Source: Lasiosphaeria ovina
Lineage: Eukaryota; Ascomycota; Sordariomycetes; Sordariales; Lasiosphaeriaceae
Assembly: GCA_033439765.1 (NCBI GenBank)
Contig: JAULSN010000010.1
Location: 930,001-994,000, forward strand
DNA: 64,000 nt
Reading direction: 5' to 3'
The first letter of the stretch is position 1, and each line of letters starts with the position of its first letter. The position numbers and the translations under genes are program-made. This document shows, in pieces, positions 42,379 through 55,691 of the stretch. The notes beneath the pieces were generated by a model. That model was not told the origin of the DNA. It searched no databases and saw nothing but the letters and a program-made list of their open reading frames with translations.

Positions 42379-43998
42379 TCACTCTAATGGATCCTCCTCG
42401 ATAGCTTCCAAATTTGGCCGTACAGATTCAGGAGCGCCAGTACCATACCACCATTGATCCTCGTCTTCGACACCATCCTCACGAATTAAATCAGTAAGGA
42501 TTTGAGCATTCCGCCTTATGTCGGAGGACCGCTCAACAATCTTCCGGTCCAAAATCATCGCTTCAGCCGTCTCGGACCATATTTTCTGCAATACAGGTAG
42601 GTCCGGGAGGAGCATCTTGAGCTGATCTCTTGTTAGAGAACCCATGGGCATGCCTTCTGACAAGCTTGTGCTAAAGACAAAACCTCGCGCCGGGTCTCCA
42701 TTCATGGCGGTTGAGTCGTCTGGTGCCCGGGCTGTGGGGGGAACTTCGGTTGTGTGGGCCTTTCCAAAAGTCAATGTTGATGATTTCTTACGTTTTAACC
42801 CGAGCATGCCCCGCCGTTTCTTTGGCTGCTCTGGGTCAGCCAAATCTCGGGTAACTGAGTTATACCAGTTGTCCACAGCCGCTCGCCGCGTGTTGTAGCC
42901 CTTGACTTCCCAAATTCTTTCAACCTCTCGCAGGCCACCAATACAGAGTATTGCGACATGCACTTCGTCCGGCGGCTTTTCCCGGAGGTACCCCCTCAGC
43001 GACCGCTCCACCCGACCGACATAGGATGGGGGACGAAGCCGTCTGCAGAAGGAAGATATTACCAGGGGGAAAGCCTCGTGTACGCGGAGCAGAGTCCGGT
43101 CATCGTACATGTTTAAAATTTGCGTTTCAATGGGATTGACCGTATAGGGCTCCTTGAGCAAACCCTTCCCGTTGCGGTTGGTGAGATACTGGAGGTGGAG
43201 ATCTCGGTATGTTTCGAAGAAATGGAAGACTGTGAGAAGCAGAGGGATCAAGCGACGCCGCATCCGTTCCCGCTGTGGGGCAAATTCTTTCTTCTTTTCC
43301 TCCGTGTTCCTCAAGAAGAGCTCTTTGGATATCCACTCGCACATCAAGTACGAGAGTTTAGCTGCCACGTGAAGCCTATGCCATATCCCGCATAGATAAT
43401 GAAAGTTCAGAGAAGCTCGCCCAGAGATTGGATATAGACGTTTGGCGTAAGCGGGAACGTGATGGTCGAGATGATAACGTGTAATGGGAGCCTCATTGAA
43501 CGACACTAAAGCGTGGAGAGATCTCGAGGCTAATCGTAGACTCAATATGTCGGAGAGGGGGAGCGAGGCTATTATTTCAACCTGCAATTCGTTTGGTAGA
43601 AACTGGAACAGCTGATCGAATGGAAGACTACAAAACTCATGTCAGACAGTGGCTGGTAGGACCAATTTTATGAGTGCTTACCTTGATTTGGTCGTCGTCG
43701 TCTCAGTTAATGACGGCCGCCGTTCTGGAGGCTCAACGCCAGAGTGAGCTGGTGTACCTTTGGTATGAAATTTGGCTCTAAATCCCAGAAACCCTTTCTT
43801 CTCCAGGCGTTTCTGGTCGCCCGACTTGACAATGGAATCGTCCGCGTCAGATGAATTTGGCGCCCGAAACGGTAATATAAACTGCGATGGAGATCTCCCG
43901 GCCACGGGGATCTCCGGCTGTGTTGCACTCGCATGTGACTGACTGATCTTCTCCAGATACCGGTCGGACCCGAACTCGGTGATGTGTAAAGGGTCCAT
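42379..43998 (-). CDS. F-box protein
   Basis: Likely substrate receptor of an SCF ubiquitin ligase; the substrate is unknown. Exon 1 43998-43682 (start MDPLHITEFGSDRYL), intron GTAAGC...TTTGTAG, exon 2 43627-42379; 521 aa. Splicing creates the F-box at about 107-150: LPFDQLFQFLPNELQVEIIA, then SLPLSDILSLRLASRSLHAL, with the Leu-Pro start and hydrophobic spacing that bind Skp1. The rest is helical (FHYLCGIWHRLHVAAKLSYL; RRRLIPLLLTVFHFFETYRD), with a basic linker KKRRGMLGLKRKKSS near 345 and an acidic tail EDEDQWWYGTG. No WD40 or LRR repeats are evident. An in-frame extension to 44049 exists, but the Met at 43998 is preferred because the upstream residues look non-coding. Confidence 0.85.
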
Positions 43999-46900
43999 TG
44001 TTTCTGGCCGCTCACGGGCAACGCGACCAGGACTGGGAACAAACCACACACGATGTACAGACCATGCGGGGGCTACAGACGGACCGTCGTCATGTACTGG
44101 GTCTGTGCCGGCAAAAGAGGCGATATGCGAGGATCAAAGACGCAGGACAGTCGCAGCTCAAACATGGTGGATCATCTGAGCTGAGAAGTAACACCGGTAG
44201 TGGTAGCAAGTTCGGGAAGGCGCTCGACAAGAGAGCGCGCGTGCCCACTTGTCGTGCGTTCGGCAGCCGTCCGTCGCCGATATTGTCGTCGAAATCGGCG
44301 GCCTTGAGTGTTGCACACGCCAAAAAGTCTCGTTGACAACAAGGCAAGGGGTGAGATGCGACCGGTAGCCTAGCAACTATGGTAGCGCTCCAGGGAAATG
44401 CGGAGGTCCGTTCCAGGCTGCTTCGGTAAGCCGCAATATTCGCCGGGAGGCAATGAATAACCGAAAACCAATTGAGGATGTGTGGGAGCTCGCTCGCTAG
44501 AGGTATGTATGGCTGAACGCAGGAGGCCGACGACGAAGTGGAAAGCAGCAGGCTTGCTGTCTAGCGATGCGGCAAGCGATTCAGCGTCAAGGGCCGGCGG
44601 CAGAGAGGGAACGGGTCTGGTACGTAGACTGGCGAAAAGGGAGGAATGGGAAGGGAGGGATCGAGGCTGTTTTGGAAGCGTGGGGGGCGAACGACGTGCG
44701 GACACTCACTGTCGAAGAGACGTCTAAGCAGTGTATGAATGGCCGCTAGAAAACGAAAGGAGAAGCAGAAACCAGCGATTGCTGTGAAAGCGCGGTCGTC
44801 TGCGGCCGGCGGTCGGCGAGATGATGGGATGGGCAAATGAGCTCCGGGGGAGGGAGGCGTTGATGGTGAGGGTTTGCCAGAGTCTGGCGACGGTCCATGG
44901 GATGGGCCACGGCGGTTTGGCCGGCGTAATAGTGGAGAGGAGTCGGGCCAGAGCCCACAGCAGATGCGAGCCACCAGGTGACGAGGGGGCACTGGATGGG
45001 CCCGCACAAGTTGCGATCCGAGTACCCACAAATCCGTGGGGAGTGGCGGGGGAAGGAGGTACTCCGCTATCACCCATCAGTCGCACGCCCCAGGTCGCTC
45101 GATCGTTGGGCGAGCCCCCCGGACCGTTTGCTGGTGTTTCATTGGGGGGAAGGCCCCAAGGACGCTCAGCTTCCCTGTCTCAATCGGGCCTGCTCAGTGC
45201 TTGTTTTCCAGCCCGGTAGCGCCTGGGCCGCCTTGTGTACCTGTTACTTCCAAGGAACCCAAATTGGGTAGCCGGCCCTTTCTTCGGGCTTGCGCTCAAT
45301 ACGACCCATACGCCTGTAGCACTAACTAGAACAGGGGTCGAGTATAAACAGGCCCGGCGACAGCGGTCGTACATGTACGGCAAGATACTATCCCCATCAC
45401 GGCCCCGCAGGACTGCGGGCTGTTGTAATTTAGCCGTGGCCAATAAATGAAGGCAAAAAATGACCGAAAGATGGAGAGGAGCACACAAGCACGCAGAACA
45501 CAGCAGTCTCTCTCACTTCAAGCACCCGTCTTTACCAGATCTGGACTTTCACCCACGATTCTCTCGCCTGTCCATTTGCTATGTTGCACTGGTGGACTGG
45601 CTGCTAGATACTTGGTACTTTGCCCTGGTAACATTTGGAGGCACTGCGTAGGAGCCTGGGCGCTAGCAACTGCCTCTGCCTCGACTATGTAGTTTGTAAG
45701 GCCTCTCGTGGTTTTTCTACGTATCTTCATCAATCGTTTATTTGCCCCTTTGGCCAGGCCCTGGACCACGGACCACGGATGGTAAGCAGTCGCATCCGTC
45801 TGAACCTCTCCACGAGTACTATATGTACATACCTGTCGGTACTGGATTAATCTTGAACTATTAGAGCCTACCTACTCAAATGCATACCTTTTCCACCGAT
45901 GTCAGGTACGGGTTACGCCCTGCTGTAATGCAAGGCGCCAAGGTGGCAAGTACTTGGGATTCCCCCCGTATTCTACTGTACCTTCACGTGTGTAGGTATA
46001 CATACGCGTGCATGTACAGTATACACATGACCACTTACCTCGCTCGAGTAGCTGTGCGAGTTCACACGAGTAGGTAGGTTTTATTTGCGCGTCCACAAGA
46101 TAGGTATGGTTGAGGTGGTGGACGGGCTACAGGTTTTCAGGGAGACGTTGGACCTTACCAACCGTTTTCACGACGTCTGCATGGACTTAAAATCGGGTTT
46201 ACAGTATGGCGTGCCACTGCGGTGCAATTAAAATGAAAGCAAAGCTGTCCCTGCCAGCATTCCTGTTGGCTATCGAGTGCCGATCCTCGCTAGGTCCTGT
46301 TTCATGCCACCTGGTATCACAATTCGGGGATATGGCTCGCTCCTGGACGGCACTTGTCGAATGCCTCGAGTCTTCGGTAGTATTCGAGAGGTATACATCC
46401 ATACTCGATATGATCGAGCAACGAGAATACGTGGTTGCTATACATATAGGGCACACTCGGGCATAGCAAGATGAGGTACGGATACCCACCAGTTATGAGG
46501 CTTCTGCGCACGAGGGCCACAAAGGATTTCACATCATTGTTTCTGTGTGATTATAGTGCATGGGGCGACCTTTCTCTACCTAGCAGTGTTGCCGACCTTA
46601 TGTATGTACATACTACTTAAGGTACCTGGCACCACGTATAGGCCGAATACCGCGACGAGCTGGTCCCCATTCCCCTCCTTCTCTAGCAGATGGGGTTCGG
46701 TACTTGCAAAAGTACTACCGTCACACAGACATACATACCTAGTGTAGTAATAGTAGTAGTCAACCCATCAGACATACGCACCTACCTAGGTAAACACATG
46801 CACATTGCCTAGAGGAAAACAGCCCGCCCACAGCCTCGACCAAGCACACGGCCATGGAAAGTTAAGAGAACGAACAGGACTTATCAGGCGACCCATCGTC

Positions 46901-49426
46901 GAACACTCATTCTTAGCGGTTGTTGCTTTACATTACGGGTCAACGACCATGAGTTCCTCCTTCTCACAAGCCTCTTTCCAATTTCCCGTTTCCCGTCGAG
47001 TTAGTACTAAACCTGGAGCTCCCTATCCGTTTCTATATGTTGATGATATTATACCTCGGTAACTCGACACTTGCGTAACTCTGCAGGCGCTGCGTCTCGT
47101 CAGTTCACACCCTACTGTTGGTTAGTAGGTAGGTAGTGTGCCTTTTTTACATACGACCGAGTTCACGTCCCCAAGTTACATGATAGACGGAAATATAGTG
47201 CTTTCTCCATTCTTATATTGATGTGGGAACAATACCATGCCATATTTGACAAAGAGCCACCTAGTCCCGGTGCGCCTATAACCAACCGAGGGTGGCCTAG
47301 AGCATACGGCCCAGAGAGCAGGAGGGAGAACGGACCAGCAACGAATTTTATATCGAAGTAGCCGAGACGAGATCTGGTGCTTCTTAACTAGTTAGTTTCT
47401 AAGAAGAAGAACCGTCACTGTGCCATATACCGTACCTTAATGGCTCGCTGGCTGCTTCTAGGAGCAGACATGCAGACAATGTACTGCTGTGAGAATCGGC
47501 CTTTCCACAGGCCACCAAAATTTCTTTGCAAACATCTCGAGGCCTGAGAAAACCGCTGAGAGTGAAACTGAGACCACGTATCAAGTCTGCGGATAGAAGA
47601 GCAGCAAGTCAGCATAAAACACCCACTCGCCAACAGGCGGCTTCAGATCACTCGGTGCCCGCTCCAAGGACGCGAATCTGAGAAAGGAGCCAGAGTCCGA
47701 TGTCCCGACCCTAGTGGTTGTCAAGCCACAAGTACGGAGTACTACCTTGGTAGTTGTTAGATGGAAATTACATCGCCCGGTACCTAGTTAAGTAGAGCCC
47801 AGAAATAGTGGGTTTGGCACTGCTGTTATTCGTTGTTCGTGCCTCTACACGCGTATCTTAGACCAAGCGTTGGAAGACGCCCGAGGGCAAATATTCTGGA
47901 ACGAGGGGAGAGAATCGCGACCAGTCACGAGGACTCACTGTTATGACTGACGAGTGGAAATCGCCGCTCTGTCCTTCCTCCGTTTACTGAGCCTTTTGTA
48001 GAAGTTGGTACGGAGTAGTTAACTTTACTTTCGCTGCTGCACATGTGGCGCTAGGAGGGAAGCCATCGCGTTACCTACTATTACATCCGTAGGTACCAAG
48101 GTAGTTATTGTATGTACATACCCGTACTAGTAGTATGTAAGTGCCTTGAGTACTTACTTACCTACCTAGTAAGGATAAAAAGACAGTACTGCACGGGTAA
48201 GGTAGGGTATATATCATGTTGAAGTCTGTACAGTATACTGTACATACACGGTACCTTACCTACATTACAGTACCTTAGGTATGTACGCACGCATATCCCG
48301 TAGAATCCTTATTTTTAGAATGTCTAATGTCTCCCACACCTCAGGTACTACATACATTCCGAATACCCCCCACACATTCATTCTATTATCACTGGTTAGG
48401 TACCTGTGAAGGTACCTTAGGTATCCGTATAGCAAGTCCCAAAGTTCTAATCCCGAACTGGCGTCTGGTTTTTGGGTGGTTATGGCCATTGGCTACCGTT
48501 CTTGGCATATACATACAGCCAGATACCCCCCTCCACGGAGTACGCGTGTTGTAGGTGATTGAGCCAAGGCTTCTTGTCTTCAGCCAGCTTTGGTTCGTGC
48601 GGCATTGAGCTGGGATTTTGGATCTCAATGCCCCCGCGAATCGCGAGCCCAAGTGCCTGGGGGTTGGGGGTTTTAGCTGGGCGATACACCCCTTTCCATT
48701 TACGAAGCACCGACACTCCATCATCAGCAGCTGTAAAGCCAACCCATCCCATGCTTGTACACCACTACCTACGTAGAGCATCATGATCCTCCAGGTTCCG
48801 GCATGCAACAGCGTCGACTATCGCCTCCCCAAATAGCTTGCTGGCAACTTCCCTGCACCCTTTCTAAATAGGGATCCTCAAGGCGGGGTTACGCAGATAA
48901 CCTCCCTAGCGGCCAAACACTGTCTCCAGCCGTTGTGGAGGTTCCAAGTCTCCAACAGCCTCTCTGTCGGGAGTTTTCCCCTCGCAACAGGTCTGACCGT
49001 ACCTACCGGTGCCCCTTGGGTGTCTTACTTACTACCTTACCTACTTGATCACCATCACAACTCACCATTGCCCCACACGAGCACCGGCCCTGCAGTAAAC
49101 GAGCCAGCCCATCTCCTCTTGTCGGCGCTGGCGAGCTGTCGAGAGATATACCGCCCTTAACAGCGAAACCAGACCCCGAGCGACCATCTAACTGTGCTCT
49201 GCTTGCAGGGTCTCTGGCGCATTACCCCGGCGCAGCACCGGCGCAGCACCGGCGCTGTTTCCAGCAGAGCACCGACGTGACCGCTCTGTTGCTTCGTTCA
49301 ACCTTCCTGGCGGACATCTGGCTGAACTGGCTCAAAAACCCCGACCAACGCCTCAATTGATTGATTGAGTAGTACTTGGCCATTTACGAGCTGTGCTGGG
49401 ACTGTAGGCCCTGCCCCACCACAAAC
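43999..49426. other. 5.4-kb gene-free region between divergent genes
   Basis: Only short, incoherent frames occur. 44400-45100 is GC-rich and gives long Pro/Arg/Ser frames on both strands, typical of chance. 46000-48400 holds many copies of TACCTACC/GGTACCTA-type motifs and TGTACATAC. 49226-49272 has a repeat of GGCGCAGCACC. No RNA gene could be recognised. It may hold long 5' leaders and promoters; a non-coding RNA is possible but unsupported. Confidence 0.5.
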
Positions 49427-50642
49427 ATGTCCTCCCCGAGCCGGTCGCTAGTGGAGGTAGATGCACCAGCCGAGTCCCTGGACGTTGTGGAAACACCGGC
49501 CTCTCCCTCATCGGGCCTTGCGCTTTCCCGGTTCGAATTTGAAACGGGCAAGGGCAACGAAGGTACCAAAATTCTCATGGTCGAATGGGACACGGCCGTT
49601 GCGGCACAACTCGAGCCGACTGAGAAGCAAGAGACAAAAGGGCCAAAGAAGGAGGCCAGTGAGATCGACTGGGAAGTGTCGTGGGAAGGCAAGGAGGCGG
49701 TCCTCCCGATCCGCGACGCCGACTCCGATGCTAACGGCAAAACACGTCGCGTGTACTTTCTGCTTCCTCCAGGAGCCCCAGTCCCGGCACTCGTCAGCAT
49801 AACACCCAAGGGTGGCGGAGGAGGTACCGGGATCGGAATCGGAGACGGAACCGAAGCCGGGGCCGGAGCACATGAGAGTATTGTGCTGCACACAAAGCCG
49901 ATGCCGGCCATTTTCCTTGCCGAGTTAGGAGGCGCCGAGGAGGCGGGTCAACGCGGCGTGCTTCACACAATATGGGCAAAGAAGCGCCTAGCTGAGCTGA
50001 AGGCCGAGATCGCGGCTGAGCTAAAGGACAACGGCGAAAGCGTGGGGCTTGAAATGGCATTACAAGAACGTCAGTGGATAGTGGACCATTTTGGGCTTGC
50101 GCCCCAGCAGGGAATACCCAAGCCGACGAGACTGCACACTCCCCAGACCCCAGTCAGCCCTGCCAACCCACGGAGTCCGATCGGGGGGAGACTGGGCGAG
50201 AAGCTACGGGGACTTAGACTTGCCACAAGCCCTTTGGAGCTTGCGGCTGCTACACAGGGTATGCATGCATTTGGAATTCACTCCGTACAAGCATACAGTA
50301 CAACACGAAATCAGGTGTCATGGTATTGTCAGTTACTGATTATCTGTTTCAAATTTCAAAGCCGCGAAAAGTGCACAGCCGCGAGCGCGACCTCTTATCA
50401 CGACCGCCTCCGCCAATCCTTCAAACATAACCGTTTCGTCGTTTGCCAATGCCGGGGGCCGGCTACCCGCAAAACCTTCCGGACACGCATCGGTTGCTTC
50501 GCTGGACGCTATCGTCGGAAGTGGCTTATCCACAGCAGCAGTTGGCAGAAGCGATGACACTACCGAGGAGGAGTTATTTGCTTTACCTATGAGTCCGCGG
50601 AGTCCTGAAATGAAGAAGAGCCCATTCAGTCTCCTATCGTGA
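49427..50642 (+). CDS. Fungal protein of unknown function (370 aa)
   Basis: Two exons, 49427-50258 and 50362-50642, with intron GTATGC...TTCAAAG; reading frame closes exactly. Reading through the intron gives a different basic tail that is probably an artefact. The product begins MSSPSRSLVEVDAPAES, has a beta-rich segment (FEFETGKGNEGTKILMVEWD; EIDWEVSWEGKEAVLPIRD; RRVYFLLPPGAPVPALVSI), a Gly-rich loop, then HTKPMPAIFLAELGG and a helical part (GVLHTIWAKKRLAELKAEIA; EMALQERQWIVDHFGL), and a Ser/Pro-rich C-terminus with SPRSPEMKKSPF. No signal peptide or membrane helix. I do not recognise the family. The folded part looks conserved and the tail disordered, possibly phosphorylated. Confidence 0.75.
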
Positions 50643-50986
50643 TATTGGTTGGTCCATAGACCAATTATCACAATGCCAATTTATTTTGCTCGGAAGATTT
50701 GATGCTTTTTGCATAGGCAGCCTGGCCAGCCAAAGGGTTTTTTAGGCCCATCAACGTCTGGGTTCTCGAGTGAAAACCTCCATACACTTGTTCTTATGCT
50801 GAAGAAAGCGTCGTTTTAACGCGCGACAAAGCCTAGAACCCTCTCTTCCTCGGCTGTACTGCAATATATATCAGCATAGATCACTTCTTCAGACGACCGA
50901 GATACGGGCATCCCAACACCAAGACCGATGGGAACAGTAACTAAATTTACAAGTCCATCCGGTTGATAGGATATAAGATGTAGACT
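50643..50986. other. Convergent 3' intergenic region
   Basis: 344 bp between two converging genes; nothing recognisable. Confidence 0.4.
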
Positions 50987-51808
50987 TCAGCGCCACCCGC
51001 CAACACGCCCTTCGTCCCATCTCTCTTTCCTCTCCTGGCGTAGATAATATAGTTTCTTTGCCTCCCTGTATCTCTTGGCCCATTCTGCGGCCTCCCGCTC
51101 TGTGGCAAGTGCCCCATCTCCTTCTCCCTCAAGGAAACTTTCTTCGAGCGCGTAGCACACGCTTTCCTGCTCCTGTACACCCTGTCCCAAACGTTGGTAC
51201 AAGCTTGCCGGTGCGAATGGCGCTAGGGCATGGTCCATGTCGGCCTGTTTGGCTCGCCACTGCCGCTCAAGGGCATGGGTGGACAGTAGCTGGGCTTGGG
51301 TGGATGAGCGCCGGTGAGAAAGGCGCGACTCAAGGTCTAGCAGGTGCGCTGCGCGCTCCATGTTCTCTGCTAGTGCCACCTGCAGAGTGTCGTGTGAGGC
51401 CCGTAACGAGGGGTGGATGGTCTGAGGTGAGTGTGTCAGCGCTGAGAGAAGCGCCGGGCTAGAGAGGATTTCGGCGAGATCCTGCTTGCTGTTGGGTAGA
51501 TGCCCAGGTGCTTGATTAGCCGTCTCGAATATCAACAAGCTCACTCGCCGCGGGGTGGGAAACACCTACGACTTGTCCTGTAAGAACTTTGGGAGCCATT
51601 GTTCCCCGGGGTCATCAGCATGCTGCGGCTGTGCGGCATGTACCGCCGAGGACGAGCCGGCAGCGTCGTTGTCCCCTGCACGGACGCTGGCCTCGGGCGG
51701 CGGCGGAGGCCGGGGCGATTGTCGTAACCCTGCCGGTGTGTCTAGGCGACTTGTGTCGTGGCTCCCCGGTGGCTTCGGTGGGGGGGCAGGCGGCGTGTGT
51801 GAATACAT
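50987..51808 (-). CDS. VPS37: ESCRT-I subunit VPS37 (Mod(r) domain)
   Basis: Component of ESCRT-I, which sorts ubiquitinated cargo into multivesicular endosomes with Vps23 and Vps28. Exons 51808-51570 and 51488-50987; 246 aa. Intron GTAGGT...CCAACAG joins LPKFLQDKS to KQDLAEILSS, the usual start of the Mod(r) domain. Reading through the intron would create a spurious 192-aa start. N-terminus: Pro-rich (MYSHTPPAPPPKPPGS), as in many fungal Vps37 proteins. The domain is a long helical hairpin: QVALAENMERAAHLLDLESR, ALERQWRAKQADMDHALAPF, SLYQRLGQGVQEQESVCYAL, and a terminal basic REAKKLYYLRQERKERW helix. Assigned by overall pattern; no catalytic residues are expected. Confidence 0.82.
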
Positions 51809-52664
51809 TGCAGTGGCTAGGTCGAGAAGAAGAATGACGCCGTTGCCTCCATTCGAGATCACAGGTGGCTTTCAACTTAGTTTACTTAGTTCAGGACCGC
51901 ACTTACAGTATTATACCGTATATGCGTATGTACAGTAAGTATAAGTATTCGGCATACATGCGATATGAGGAATACGGAGTACACAGTAAAGTATCGTATG
52001 CTCTCCATGCGGCACCGTACCTTCGTATCTTTCTTTGTACGCGTATTCCAAAATTCGACCGAACGGTGGTGGAAAACCAAATCTCGGTCGGGCCCATGCG
52101 TGATTCATGAATGTAACACACACGATACAGGGGTTACATTGGTGATGATTCACGGTACTAGGTACCTTTTGTAGGTAAAGTAGATACCGGAAGAATTAGG
52201 ACCTAACTCATTCTCATCACGCGCTTAATAATTAAATTGAATAAATAAACAAAGAAATATAGTTACTCAAGGTAAGAGATAATAATTTCAATATAAATAC
52301 CCAGCTAAGGTAGCGACCATTCAGCATTCGCAACACCGTAATAAACACATTGAGTCTAAATTTTCAAACGACCTAGCCTACATAGGTACATACATACAGG
52401 TACGGAACACAATCGTGGTTTCGCCTATTTTGTTTCTTGTCCCGCAAATGAAGCTGGCCAGCAGGGGACCACGAGCAGGTATCACAAACTACACGACAAC
52501 AGGGGAAAATGTTCTGCCCGCTAAAGAATGAATTCATAAAAGAGAAGTGTCAAGCTCGTTCCATAATCTGCTCGATGTCCAAGTAGAAATAGGGGGGGAT
52601 TTTACTGCACAATTGCCGTCTGACCTCAGCTAATATTCTCCAGTGTCGACAATAAAAGGCTAGA
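51809..52664. other. Intergenic; AT-rich stretch
   Basis: 856 bp upstream of VPS37 and downstream of ABP1. 52180-52340 is strongly AT-rich (TAATAATTAAATTGAATAAA) and may be a RIP-decayed repeat scrap. No gene seen. Confidence 0.4.
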
Positions 52665-55210
52665 CTACGAGTCGAGCTCAACATAATTGGCAGGAAACAG
52701 GCCGGAGTCTCCCTTATAGTGCCCAAACCACCAGTCCTCGTCCGGAAACTCGAGATTGGTAATCTTGGCACCTTCGGGAAAGCTAAGCTCTGCAACATCA
52801 TTAGCTTACAAGTAGGACAGGTTTGGCCAGTAGCATATTAGAAAAGGGTAGTCACATACCGTTGTCTTCCGCAGCCTCATAATCGAACTGTGCTGTCGCA
52901 GTACTTGCTCCGGCAGTATCATTGACGGGCTCACGCTGTGCTGCCGCGGCATGGGCGGCAGGAGCGGTAACAGGAGCGGGAGCAGATACCTGGTGAGTAA
53001 CTGCGTGGGTGGCTGTCTGGTCGGCACCGGCGTCGTCGTCATCATCGGCAACAAGCTCAACATAGTTGCTAGGGAAAAGACCACTCTCGCCCTGAGAGTT
53101 GGTGCCCATCCACCATTCCTCATCGACCATCTCAATGTTCTCAACATACTCGCCTTCACGAAGCTCAATCTCATTATCCTCAGCTTTCTCATAGTCGTAC
53201 TGGATCAATGCTCGTTTGCCGCCGCCACTAGGAGCGTGAATATCGGTATGGTGGCCAGTAGACTCGTTGGCAACTGCCTCAGCCGCGGCCCTTGGGTCAT
53301 GCGTCTCTTCTTCCGCGGGAATTTCATCTTCTCTCGGTAGGTCCTGTGGGACAGGAACCGGCCGGGGGGGAAGTCTTTCGACCGGGGGCTCGAGATCAAC
53401 CGCTGCGCTGCGTGAAACCGGCATCGCAATCCGAACAGAAGAAGACTCACGCTCCTCATAGGCACCGGATGGTGCCGAAAGGGCCTCCGTCTGCTCAGCC
53501 TCCACCGCTTCTTCTTGATTAATGGCGGCAGGACGATGTGGGAGACCGGGGAGCGCAAAGCCGCCGGATGGCCGGCTTCCCATTGGCGGAGGCGGCCATG
53601 TCGGCTCATTTTCAGGAGAAGTCGACACGCTAGGTGCTGACCGGACAACGCTCCCTATCGGCACCGTATCCTTGAATTTGTCACGCAGCGCGGAGATACC
53701 AGCACCCGGAGAGGCAGGAGGGCCGGGGTCCGAATGCTCAGTTCCGCCTGTTTCCTGCGTTTCAACGCCGCCACGAGCAAAGTTTGCGGTCTGCACCGTC
53801 GCCCAGCTCTTACCAGCATAGCCACTCTTCCATTCACTCCCACTCTTTTGAGCAGCAATCGGTGACGCGATGGACGGAGAGACAGCAGGGCCCGGCTTGA
53901 TCACCGTCGTGGCTTGCTTGGCCTTTTTCTCGGCCCATATCTGAGCCGGTGTCTTACCGCCTTCGTCGGCAAATGTCCTGCTAGCAGCGCCAATTGGCGG
54001 TGCAACCGGAATAGAGGGGCCTCCTAGCCCAAGTCCTATGGGAGTGGGAGCCTTGGTTCCGGTAAAAGAGGAACCGCCAAACTTCTTGGCCACCTTGGGC
54101 CTGGGCAGTTCAGTAAGGCGTTCTGCCTGGGAAAGCCCGGCATTGCGCTCCGCGAGACTCTTAGGAGTCGCCGTCTCCTCTTCGGACTCAGCAGGGCGCT
54201 GGGCTCTCGCTCGAATGGCAGCAATGTCAACCTTCCCCACGGGCTCATAGGCACCCTTAACGATATTTGGACGGTCGTCCTGCGTGTTCTTCGCTTGAGA
54301 ACGGAGGGAGGCAATGTCGATCTTGCCCACCGGTTGGTATGCACCCTTGACGATGTTGACAGATTGGTCGTCCTGCCTGGGCGATTTGTCGAAACGAGAG
54401 TCATCCCTGTTCATTCTCAGGCTGGCCATGTCCACCTTGGTCGGCTTGTACGCCGATTCAACCTTCTCGAGCTCGCTTCTTGTGACCTGTGGCGCATCAT
54501 CCCCCCAGCCATCTTGGTCGACATTTTCCTGCCTCTGGCCACGGGAGGCAATGAGAGGATTGAAAGAACTTCCAGAACCGGACGTGGTCGGGGAGAAAAC
54601 GGGCTTTTTGGAAACTGGGGGTAGAGATGCAGCTGGGAAAGGAGACGAGCCTCCTGCTGTGTACTTTGCACCGGAAGCGTCAGAGACCTTTTGTAGAATG
54701 TCTTCAGGGGAGAGGTCGCTGTCGGATCGGGCCGTAATCTGAACGTGATAACCGTGAAGGATCTTCGCGACGGCGGCAACATGGCTCGTAAAATACCCCT
54801 TTGTGCGCTCGGGGACACCTCCACCACACCAAGCAATAAGGACATTTTTGGGGAGTCCACTGTTCGGGTCCTTAACCTTGACGAAAGCAAATTGAATGCG
54901 ACCTTCGTTGAAGTCTTCGATGAGATCGGCAAGCTCGCCGTCTACGGGTGGGTTGAGTTAGGTAGCAGTTAGCCTAACAGTCGCCGTCCAAGCACACAGA
55001 CGCGCGGTGCTTACCACCAGTGCTCTCGACCTTGAGGACGCTCTCTTTTGCGCCGCCGTCTTGGAAAGCATTCAGCAGCGGCGCCTGGACCGAAAAGAGG
55101 GCCCACTGGGCGAAGGTGGGCGGGCTTGCGGGAAGAGCAGGGCCATCGACGACTCCTCGGTAGCTGCTCTTGATCGATGGACCGTTGGTTGACAAATTCA
55201 GCGACGCCAT
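52665..55210 (-). CDS. ABP1: Actin-binding protein Abp1 with ADF-H and two SH3 domains
   Basis: Cortical actin-patch protein linking F-actin to endocytosis. Exons 55210-55015, 54941-52860, 52789-52665; 800 aa. Intron 1 GTAAGC...CCCGTAG joins KVESTG to DGELADLIEDFNEGRIQF; intron 2 GTATGT...GTTGCAG joins the two halves of the last SH3. ADF-homology domain at about 5-140 (MASLNLSTNGPSIKSSYRGV ... NVLIAWCGGGVPERTKGYF). A long Pro/Ser/Ala linker with repeats of ANIVKGAYEPVGKVDIAAIR type and acidic-basic patches follows. SH3-1 at about 640-695 (ALIQYDYEKAEDNEIEL ... WWMGT ... GLFPSNYVEL) and SH3-2 at about 747-800 (ATAQFDYEAAEDNELSF ... WWFGH ... GLFPANYVEL). The yeast protein has one SH3. All SH3 signature residues (ALYDY-like, WW, P-Y) are present. 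Confidence 0.93.
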
Positions 55211-55691
55211 TTTTAAAGAGATATGGACAACCTGCTAAAGTGTCCGTGGCCCAAGATAGAAACCTAGCAACTAAACGAGGGACCTGGTGTAGTTATGAGA
55301 GGTTACTAAGGGAGCGGAGGCGGAGGGAGCTTTCCCAGCACAGGTAAAGACGGGGAAGGCTGGGTGGGGCCTTAAACTTCCTAGGCAAGGAACTGCCTAG
55401 GGGGTACATAAGGTACTGTACATACATTATCTTGAGAAATGTATGCGCTTTACCGACTATGTACTAGCTAATACAGCACATATACATACCGTATCCACTC
55501 GTCCAATACAAACTTAACTAATACAGAGCACAATTCGACCATGAGATTTGATTGACTTTGGGAATGCGTAGAAGAGAGTGTACAAAACTAGTGGATCTAT
55601 TTAAGCGCGATAAGCTAATTATACGTAAGTATTATACATTTAATAAATAAATGAACAATTTAATGAGTAAATATATATTATACTTAAATAT

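Noticed and set aside
44561..45219. Two overlapping frames of 130-170 codons on opposite strands
   Set aside because: GC-rich, Pro/Arg/Ser-dominated, no domain-like pattern, no splice continuation; typical chance frames near a promoter.
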